Below are positions 1 to 4,933 of a stretch of 8,676 nt of DNA, piece after piece (within the stretch, counting starts at the first letter, position 1; each line of letters begins with the position of its first letter). The DNA is from an uncultured Collinsella sp. Lineage in GTDB: Bacteria > Actinomycetota > Coriobacteriia > Coriobacteriales > Coriobacteriaceae. The notes beneath the pieces were generated by a model. That model saw only the letters and a list, made by a program, of their open reading frames with translations. It ran no database searches and had not been told where the DNA came from. The DNA is taken from assembly GCA_934630385.1 (NCBI GenBank), contig CAKTWE010000070.1, positions 1 to 8,676 on the forward strand, read 5' to 3'. The position numbers and the translations under genes are program-made.

Positions 1-440
1 TTGTCGGGATCTTGCTCGAGCATGGCCTCGTAGCGCTGCTTGACCGCAGGGCCCATCTTACCCTGGCACATCGCCCAGCCCGCAAGCTCGGCATCATTGG
101 CCAAATTAGAGGTCACGCGATCGATAATCTGCCCAAAGTACTCCTCGCTGGCGCCAAAACCGCAGGTGCCAAACAGGAACACGCGCTTGCCGTGCAAGGC
201 GGAGAGCAACGCCGCGACCGAAGGCGTGCACGCGCCCTTGTCGCACCAAAAACCGACGAGCACCGTGTCGGCCGCGCAGGCGCCCTGCGCCTCGAGCGCA
301 ACCTGATCTGCATCCGCATCGTCGCTCAACGCCGCGGCATGGACAAACTCAACGCCCGCAGCCTGCAGAGTGCGCTTGATCGCGCCCGAAACCATCCTGG
401 TATTACCGCTCTTGCTGTTAACCACCAAAGAGCACGTCAT
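1..440 (-). CDS. Flavodoxin family protein, BilS-like (3' end outside window)
   Basis: This is a partial gene: 146 codons are visible from an ATG at 440, and the C-terminus lies beyond position 1. The start is followed by a beta strand and an FMN phosphate-binding loop, NSKSGNT (residues 8-14), the flavodoxin T/S-x-T/S-G-N-T signature. Further motifs are VGFWCDKGAC (62-71), LFGTCGFGASEEYF (89-102) and CQGKMGPAVKQRYEAM (125-140). From memory, this combination (GFWxDKG, then LFGT, then CQGKM..RYE) is typical of the small FMN proteins annotated as BilS, the flavodoxin partner of the gut bilirubin reductase BilR. It would be a cytoplasmic electron carrier. BilR itself is not in the window, so bilirubin reduction is only a possibility; it could be another short-chain flavodoxin. 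GAGG lies 10 nt before the ATG. An in-frame GTG two codons upstream (446) is an alternative start, with GAGG only 4 nt away. Confidence 0.85.
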   Translation of the reverse strand, partial: MTCSLVVNSKSGNTRMVSGAIKRTLQAAGVEFVHAAALSDDADADQVALEAQGACAADTVLVGFWCDKGACTPSVAALLSALHGKRVFLFGTCGFGASEEYFGQIIDRVTSNLANDAELAGWAMCQGKMGPAVKQRYEAMLEQDPD

Positions 441-499
441 AGTCACGTTGCCTCGTTTCCCCCAAAACTAAAGCCACTAATGCAATTTATTAGATGAAT

Positions 500-527
500 A
501 TCTTAGTACTAACGTGACAGATGTAAA
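500..527 (-). promoter_or_regulatory. Candidate promoter of the flavodoxin gene
   Basis: On the minus strand, TTTACA (527-522) and TAAGAT (505-500) are separated by 16 nt. They resemble sigma70 -35 and -10 boxes (5/6 and 4/6 matches). The implied transcription start is near 493, leaving a leader of about 50 nt before the ATG at 440. The -35 box sits inside an inverted repeat (516-539), a position that suits a repressor. This is prediction from sequence only. Confidence 0.4.
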
Positions 528-539
528 CCACCGTCTGTC
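516..539. promoter_or_regulatory. Operator-like inverted repeat over the flavodoxin -35 region
   Basis: GACAGATG (516-523) and CGTCTGTC (532-539) form an inverted repeat with 7 of 8 positions complementary and an 8-nt spacer. It overlaps the proposed -35 box (522-527). It lacks a following T-run and lies between two genes on the same strand, so an operator is a better reading than a terminator, although weak termination of the upstream ABC operon cannot be excluded. Confidence 0.35.
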
Positions 540-567
540 GATTGATTAATTTGCCCCACGGGCTTGC

Positions 568-2427
568 TCACTGGGCGAATTGGCTGCGGTAGAGTTCGGC
601 GTAGAAGCCACCTGCCGCCAGCAGCTCGTCGTGCGTGCCGCGCTCGATAATCTGGCCGTCGCGCATGACCAGAATGCAGTCGGCGTTGCGGATCGTCGAC
701 AGGCGGTGCGCCACGACAAAGCTTGTGCGGCCGGCCATAAGCTCGTCGAATGCCGCCTGCACCTGCAGCTCGGTACGCGTATCGATACTCGAAGTCGCCT
801 CGTCCAGCAGCAAGATAGCCGGATCGGTGAGCATGACGCGCGCGATGCACAGCAGCTGTTTTTGACCCTGGCTAAACGTGCCGCCGTCCTCGCCAATCAC
901 CGTATCGTAGCCGCCTGGCAGCTGCACGATAAACTTGTGCGCATGCGCGCGCTTGGCCGCCTCGATAACCTGCTCGCGCGTGGCGTCGGGACAGCCGTAG
1001 GCGATGTTTTCCGCCACCGTGCCTTCGAACAGCCAAGTGTCCTGCAGCACCATGCCAAAGGCGCGGCGCAGGCTTGCGCGCGTGTAGTCACGCGAGGAAC
1101 GGCCATCGACCGCAATGCGACCGGCATCGATATCGTAAAAACGCAGCAGCAAGTTGATGAGCGTCGTCTTGCCACAGCCCGTAGGACCGACCAGGGCAAA
1201 GCGCATGCCGGGCTTAGCCTCGATGCAGATATCCTGCAGCAGTTTGCGGTCGGGCACGTAGCTAAAGTCCACGTGCTCAAAGGTCACCTCACCCTGCGGG
1301 GCGGCAAGTTCAACGGCATCCGCCGCATCAGGCTCCTGCTCGCGTGCATCGAGCAGTGCAAACATTCGGCGCGCCGAGGCATACGCCGTCTGGATCTGCG
1401 TGATGACGTTGGTGACCTCGTTGAACGGCTTGGTGTACTGGTTAGCATAGGACAGGAAAATCTGCACGCCGCCCACCGTGAGCGCCGCAGGCACGCCCTT
1501 GATCACGCCCACGCAGCCGATCACAGCAACCACGGCATAGATGATGTTGTTGATAAAGCGCGTACCGGGGTTAGAGAGCGAGCCCATAAACTGCGCGCGT
1601 TCACCTGCCGTATAGAGCTCGGCGTTGAGGGCGTCGAAGCGCGCTTGGGCGTTCGGGCCGTAGGCGAAGGCATCCACGAGCTTCTGTTCGCCCACATACT
1701 CCTCGATATGACCGCCGAGTTGGCCCTGGATGCGCTGTTGAGCAGTGAAGCTCTTATTGGAAAGCTTGGCGATGGCACCGGCCGCAAAGATGGAAAGCGG
1801 CGTGACGAGCACCACCACAAGCGTCATGGTCAGGTTGATGGAGAGCATAAACGCGAGCGTGCCCACGATGGTGATGACGCCGGTGAAGAGCTGCGTAAAG
1901 CCCTGCAGCAGGCCGTCACCCACCTGATCGACGTCGTTGACCACGCGGCTCATAAGGTCGCCGTGGGCATGGTAGTCGATAAAGCTGAGCGGCATGCGGC
2001 TGAGCTTATCGCTCGCCTCCACGCGCATGTCGCGCACCGTCTCGTAGGACAGACGGTTGACGCAGTAGCCCTGCAGCCACTGGAAGACCGCCGCGCCCAC
2101 CACGACAATCGCGAGTTTGGTAACGAGCGGCAGCAGCGCGTCAAAGTCCACCTGCCCGGCGGCAACAATCAGGTCGATGCCCTCGCCGATGAGAATAGGT
2201 GTGTAGAGCTGCAAAATCACCGAGATGGCAGCACTCACAAACGACGCTACAAACGAAATGCGGTGCGGGCGGACGTAACCCATCAGGCGGCGAGTCACCG
2301 CACCCACGGGATAACGTTCGGGGTCGCCGGGCTGGCGTGGGCCGTCGCCCAGGTCGTTGAGGCTATCGTTGCCGGACACGTTGGCCGTCATCGTGGCGAC
2401 CGAACCGGAGGAAGTATACGGATTCAT
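568..2427 (-). CDS. ABC exporter half-transporter, consensus-site subunit (TM288/BmrD-like)
   Basis: The protein has 619 aa in the usual half-exporter order. A polar N-terminal extension (about 1-45) precedes six membrane helices near 57-84, 101-121, 181-198, 201-220, 291-311 and 318-340, followed by the nucleotide-binding domain. ATPase motifs are Walker A GPTGCGKTT (414-422), Q-loop Gln462, signature FSQGQ (518-522), Walker B ILLLDE with catalytic Glu543, D-loop SSID, and switch His574 in VVAHRLST. The signature has SQG in place of SGG, which is usual for the consensus-site partner of heterodimeric exporters (TM288 type). Glu and His are intact, so this chain should supply the active Walker site. 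It starts immediately after the TAA of the upstream subunit, with AAAGGAGGG 7 nt before the ATG. The substrate is unknown; the family includes multidrug and lipid exporters. No strong terminator follows the stop. Confidence 0.95.
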   Translation of the reverse strand: MNPYTSSGSVATMTANVSGNDSLNDLGDGPRQPGDPERYPVGAVTRRLMGYVRPHRISFVASFVSAAISVILQLYTPILIGEGIDLIVAAGQVDFDALLPLVTKLAIVVVGAAVFQWLQGYCVNRLSYETVRDMRVEASDKLSRMPLSFIDYHAHGDLMSRVVNDVDQVGDGLLQGFTQLFTGVITIVGTLAFMLSINLTMTLVVVLVTPLSIFAAGAIAKLSNKSFTAQQRIQGQLGGHIEEYVGEQKLVDAFAYGPNAQARFDALNAELYTAGERAQFMGSLSNPGTRFINNIIYAVVAVIGCVGVIKGVPAALTVGGVQIFLSYANQYTKPFNEVTNVITQIQTAYASARRMFALLDAREQEPDAADAVELAAPQGEVTFEHVDFSYVPDRKLLQDICIEAKPGMRFALVGPTGCGKTTLINLLLRFYDIDAGRIAVDGRSSRDYTRASLRRAFGMVLQDTWLFEGTVAENIAYGCPDATREQVIEAAKRAHAHKFIVQLPGGYDTVIGEDGGTFSQGQKQLLCIARVMLTDPAILLLDEATSSIDTRTELQVQAAFDELMAGRTSFVVAHRLSTIRNADCILVMRDGQIIERGTHDELLAAGGFYAELYRSQFAQ

Positions 2428-4284
2428 TTAGCAGCCCTCCTTTGCGCAAACAGATGCAGGGGCGGTCTGGGCAGACGCGGGCGCCGCGCTCCCCTGCTGG
2501 CCCTCGAGCTCCTCGCGGCGAAGCTGCGACTGGCAAATCTCGCGATAGAGTTGGCAGCTTGCGCACAGCTCGTCGTGCGTACCCAAGCCCGCGACCGAGC
2601 CGTGGTCGAGCACGCAGATCATGTCGGCGTCACGCACGGTCGAGACGCGCTGGCTCACGATCACCGTAGTCAGCGGCAGCCCGCCCTCGGCAGCGCCGCG
2701 CATGCTGCGCTCGCGAATGGCGTGACGAAGCGCCGCATCGGTCTTAAAGTCGAGCGCCGAGGCGGAGTCATCCATAATCAGAACCTGCGGAGAGCCCACC
2801 AGGGCACGCGCGATGGTCAGGCGCTGGCGCTGGCCACCGCTAAAGTTCTTGCCGCCCGCCTCAACCGGGGCGTCGAGCCCCTGGGGCTTGTTGCGCACGA
2901 ACTCGCTGGCCTGCGCCATATCGAGCGCCGCCCAAAGCTCATCGTCGGTCGCCGCCTCGTCGCGCCAGGTCAGGTTACTGCGGATGGTGCCGCTCACCAG
3001 CGACGCGCGCTGCGGTACGGTCGCGACCACGTGGCGCAGCTGGTCGAGCGGCCAGGTGCGCACGTCGGCGCCCATCACGCTCACGCTGCCGGTGCTCGCA
3101 TCGTACAGGCGCGGGATAAGCGAGACGAGCGTGGACTTACCGCTGCCCGTGCCGCCGATGATGCCAAGCGTTTTGCCCAGCGGCAGCTCCAGGGTCACAT
3201 CGCTCACGGCATTTGCCGCGCCCGCGCCAAACGAAAAGCTCGCATGGTCAAAGCTCAGCGCGGGGACCGGAACAGCGCCACCCGCCAGTCCGCTCGGCTC
3301 GGGCAGCGCGACCGGCTGGTTGCCCTCGTCGGTGATGCTCGGCTCGCAATTGAGCACCTCATTGATGCGCGACGCGCTGGCGCTCGCCTTGGTAAAGACA
3401 ACGACCAGGTTGGCCACGTAGACGATGGAGGTTAGGGTCTGCGTCATGTAGTTCACAAACGCCATGACCTGGCCCTGCGTAAGCTCACCCACGTTGACCT
3501 GGATGCCGCCCACCCACAGGATGGCACACACGCCCAGGTTCATCATCAAAAACGTTACGGGGTTAAGGATCGACGAGAGCTTGCCCACCGCGATGGCGGT
3601 ATGGGCCTGATCGTCGGCGGCTTGGGCAAAGCGCTCGCGCTCGTGGTCTTCGCGCACAAACGCACGGACCACGCGGGCGCCCGAAAGACCCTCGCGGCAA
3701 ATGAGCGCGATGCGGTCGAGCTTTGCCTGCAACTGCTTGTAGTACGGAATGCAGCGCGCCATGACAAACCAAAACACCAAGCCGATGGCGGGCGTGCAAA
3801 TCAAAAAGATCACGCCGAGCTTAAGGTCGATGGCAAGGGCCGCGCACATGGAGCCCACCGCCAGGAAGGGCCAGCGGATGAGCATGCGCACGCCCAGCGC
3901 CACAGCGAGCTGCACCTGGTTGACGTCGTTGGTAATGCGCGTGATGAGCGACGGTGTGCCAAAGCGGTCGAGCTCGGCGTAGCTCAGCTTATTAATGTGC
4001 TCGTAGAGCGCACCACGAATATCGGTGCCCATGCCCTGCGAGGTCAGCGCCGCCATCTTTTGGCAGACAAGCGTAAACGAGATGCCGATCACGGCCATAG
4101 CGGCAAGTACCATGCCGTAGTGGATAACGGCGTTCACGTCGTGCGAGCCAATGCCTTTATCGATCATCTGGGCAATCACCAGCGGCGTCAGCAGGTCAAA
4201 GATCACTTCGATCAGCTTGCACGCAGGACCAATCACCATATACCGGCGAAACTTACCGCCAAAACGCCTGAGCAGCTCAATCAT
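2428..4284 (-). CDS. ABC exporter half-transporter, degenerate-site subunit (TM287/BmrC-like)
   Basis: The protein has 618 aa, with six membrane helices near 17-40, 57-78, 138-153, 156-176, 240-260 and 273-297, then a nucleotide-binding domain. Walker A is GGTGSGKST (377-385), the Q-loop residue is Gln425 and the signature is a canonical FSGGQ (481-485). Walker B reads VLIMDD, with Asp506 in place of the catalytic Glu. The switch His is replaced by Gln545 (VSQRVST). These two substitutions define the degenerate subunit of TM287/288, LmrCD and BmrCD pumps. Its intact signature pairs with the intact Walker motifs of the next gene, giving one active and one weak ATP site. The ATG at 4284 is preferred because GGGAG lies about 9 nt upstream. 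A TTG at 4317 would add 11 residues but has no clear ribosome binding site. The Ala/Gln-rich tail (595-618) looks disordered. It is the first gene of a two-gene operon. Confidence 0.94.
   Translation of the reverse strand: MIELLRRFGGKFRRYMVIGPACKLIEVIFDLLTPLVIAQMIDKGIGSHDVNAVIHYGMVLAAMAVIGISFTLVCQKMAALTSQGMGTDIRGALYEHINKLSYAELDRFGTPSLITRITNDVNQVQLAVALGVRMLIRWPFLAVGSMCAALAIDLKLGVIFLICTPAIGLVFWFVMARCIPYYKQLQAKLDRIALICREGLSGARVVRAFVREDHERERFAQAADDQAHTAIAVGKLSSILNPVTFLMMNLGVCAILWVGGIQVNVGELTQGQVMAFVNYMTQTLTSIVYVANLVVVFTKASASASRINEVLNCEPSITDEGNQPVALPEPSGLAGGAVPVPALSFDHASFSFGAGAANAVSDVTLELPLGKTLGIIGGTGSGKSTLVSLIPRLYDASTGSVSVMGADVRTWPLDQLRHVVATVPQRASLVSGTIRSNLTWRDEAATDDELWAALDMAQASEFVRNKPQGLDAPVEAGGKNFSGGQRQRLTIARALVGSPQVLIMDDSASALDFKTDAALRHAIRERSMRGAAEGGLPLTTVIVSQRVSTVRDADMICVLDHGSVAGLGTHDELCASCQLYREICQSQLRREELEGQQGSAAPASAQTAPASVCAKEGC
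2435..2443 (-). promoter_or_regulatory. Strong Shine-Dalgarno coupling the two ABC genes
   Basis: The minus-strand AAAGGAGGG lies within the last codons of the first ABC subunit, 7 nt before the second subunit's ATG (2427). The first gene's TAA (2430-2428) directly abuts that ATG, with no intervening base. This arrangement suggests translational coupling and near-equal synthesis of the two half-transporters, as expected for an obligate heterodimer. Confidence 0.8.
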
Positions 4285-4507
4285 AAATAGGCGCTCCCTA
4301 TCATCATCTCTCTTCAATCTGATTCATGATAGTACGGAGAGCTCTGGAAATGCGTAAGCAACTCGTTACAGATGTTAAGGCGAAGTAAGCACGAAGCCTA
4401 CCAGTGCCCAAGGCATGTATCCGCCGCTGTTTTGGCAAAGCCAGCGAGCGGCATAACGCCAGGGATTCAATTATCAGATAAACGTGACCCTTCAGGCGGT
4501 TTTGGTC
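4285..4507. other. Non-coding leader and spacer upstream of the ABC operon
   Basis: I see no convincing gene here. The region holds the 5' leader of the ABC operon, a weak minus-strand -10-like TACTAT (4334-4329), the 15-nt motif shared with the flavodoxin promoter (4364-4378), and a modest hairpin at 4423-4452. The hairpin pairs GCCGCT with AGCGGC and TGGC with GCCA, closing an AAA loop. It has no T-run, so it is not an obvious terminator. No MarR- or TetR-type regulator gene accompanies the exporter in this window. Confidence 0.6.
4364..4378 (-). promoter_or_regulatory. Operator-like motif shared with the flavodoxin promoter
   Basis: The minus strand reads TTAACATCTGTAACG. The flavodoxin promoter has TTTACATCTGTCACG at 527-513, on the same strand, so 13 of 15 bases are identical. 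Both contain the dyad core ACA-TC-TGT, and each is one base short of TACA-NN-TGTA, the box recognised by CopY/BlaI/MecI-type repressors. It lies about 80-95 nt before the ABC start codon, a sensible promoter position. The regulator is unknown, and the family link is inferred only from the core. Confidence 0.4.
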
Positions 4508-4612
4508 GGCTACCCGCGAGTGCCGGCAGGGCGCTTGGTAGTCGAGCGATCCCGCAGGCGAAGCCGAGGACCAGCGAGACACCAAGCGCCCTGCCGGCAC
4601 TCGCGGGTAGCC
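4508..4612. repeat. Large inverted repeat, perfect 32-bp arms with a 41-nt loop
   Basis: Positions 4508-4539 and 4581-4612 are exact reverse complements over 32 bases, separated by 41 nt. After a short gap, pairing resumes outside these arms: TTTTGGT at 4500-4506 matches ACCAAAA at 4618-4624. The loop can fold further around GGC-TTC-GCC. No T-run follows on either strand, so it is not a classical intrinsic terminator. It begins at the 3' end of the SRP RNA. It may be a dispersed REP/MITE-like intergenic element, an RNA-stabilising hairpin or a cruciform-forming site. It encodes no transposase. Confidence 0.9.
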
Positions 4613-4620
4613 GCGGCACC

Positions 4621-4744
4621 AAAAAGCGCCTGCGCACTCGATGGATTCGGATGCCCGACAGAGGCTCCTTATGGCTGCTTCCTTCCGGACCTGACCAGAT
4701 TCGGAACATATCGTCATCCGAACCCATCGAACGCGCTAGGCGCT
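4621..4744 (-). ncRNA. ffs: Signal recognition particle RNA, small bacterial type (4.5S-like)
   Basis: The minus strand contains the near-invariant SRP domain IV core GGTCAGGTCCGGAAGGAAGC and the following AGCC (4696-4673), with the GGAA tetraloop and Ffh-binding internal loops. The flanks form a long closing helix: 4744-4715 pairs with 4653-4625, interrupted only by one bulged A (4737) and a few G-U pairs. TTTTT (4625-4621) directly follows the helix, so the RNA ends as its own intrinsic terminator. The length of about 120 nt fits the small SRP RNA that binds Ffh and targets membrane and secreted proteins co-translationally. The 5' end is set by pairing and by the promoter spacing. Confidence 0.94.
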
Positions 4745-4750
4745 CGACAT

Positions 4751-4779
4751 ATATTACCTGCTCCCGTCCAGCGGAGCAA
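4751..4779 (-). promoter_or_regulatory. Promoter of the SRP RNA
   Basis: Minus-strand TTGCTC (4779-4774) and TAATAT (4756-4751) are separated by exactly 17 nt, a good sigma70-type pair. Transcription would start 6-8 nt downstream, at about 4744-4743. That is where the closing helix of the SRP RNA begins, so the two independent predictions agree. Confidence 0.75.
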
Positions 4780-4823
4780 GATGCCCCGCGGTTAAAGGGA
4801 AAACCACATGAGTGCACGGCAGC

Positions 4824-4857
4824 AAAAAGGCGCGGTCGCAAGTGTGCGACCGCGCCC
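4824..4857 (-). terminator. Intrinsic terminator of the vWA surface-protein gene
   Basis: On the minus strand a perfect 12-bp GC-rich stem (4856-4845 with 4840-4829) closes a 4-nt loop and is followed by TTTTT (4828-4824). It lies about 75 nt after the stop codon at 4934 and just before the SRP RNA promoter, separating the two transcription units. Only the minus orientation has the T-run. Confidence 0.92.
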
Positions 4858-4933
4858 CATCAGTTGCTTCGCAGAGAGCACTCAAGCGTTGCATAAGCGC
4901 TGGGAAGCGAAACGTCGTTCGACGTCAACGCCG

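Noticed and set aside
12..497. A 161-codon plus-strand frame opposite the flavodoxin
   Set aside because: The minus-strand frame has clear flavodoxin motifs and a ribosome binding site; the plus-strand product is low-complexity Arg/Ala-rich shadow.
553..563. GCCC-ACG-GGGC-like short hairpin after the ABC stop as a terminator
   Set aside because: The stem is only about 4 bp and the following AT-rich sequence is not a T-run, which is too weak to call.
580..3435. A 951-codon open frame on the plus strand across both ABC genes
   Set aside because: It is antisense to two clear ABC transporter genes with every family motif. Its product is His/Arg/Ala-rich with no recognisable domain, typical of a shadow frame in GC-rich DNA.
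4304..4327. A seven-codon upstream frame (MNQIEER) just before the first ABC gene
   Set aside because: It has no ribosome binding site and no regulatory signature such as repeated rare or biosynthetic codons. Its overlap with the leader can be chance.
4304..4717. A 137-codon minus-strand frame between the SRP RNA and the ABC operon
   Set aside because: It runs through the SRP RNA and both arms of the palindrome and has no domain, so it is incidental.
4372..4896. A 174-codon plus-strand frame across the SRP RNA region
   Set aside because: It crosses the palindrome, the antisense of the SRP RNA and the vWA terminator, and resembles no protein family.
4912..4925. Small palindrome ACGTCG-TT-CGACGT just after the vWA stop
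   Set aside because: The stem is only 6 bp, with no T-run or promoter context. The strong terminator is further downstream at 4824-4857.
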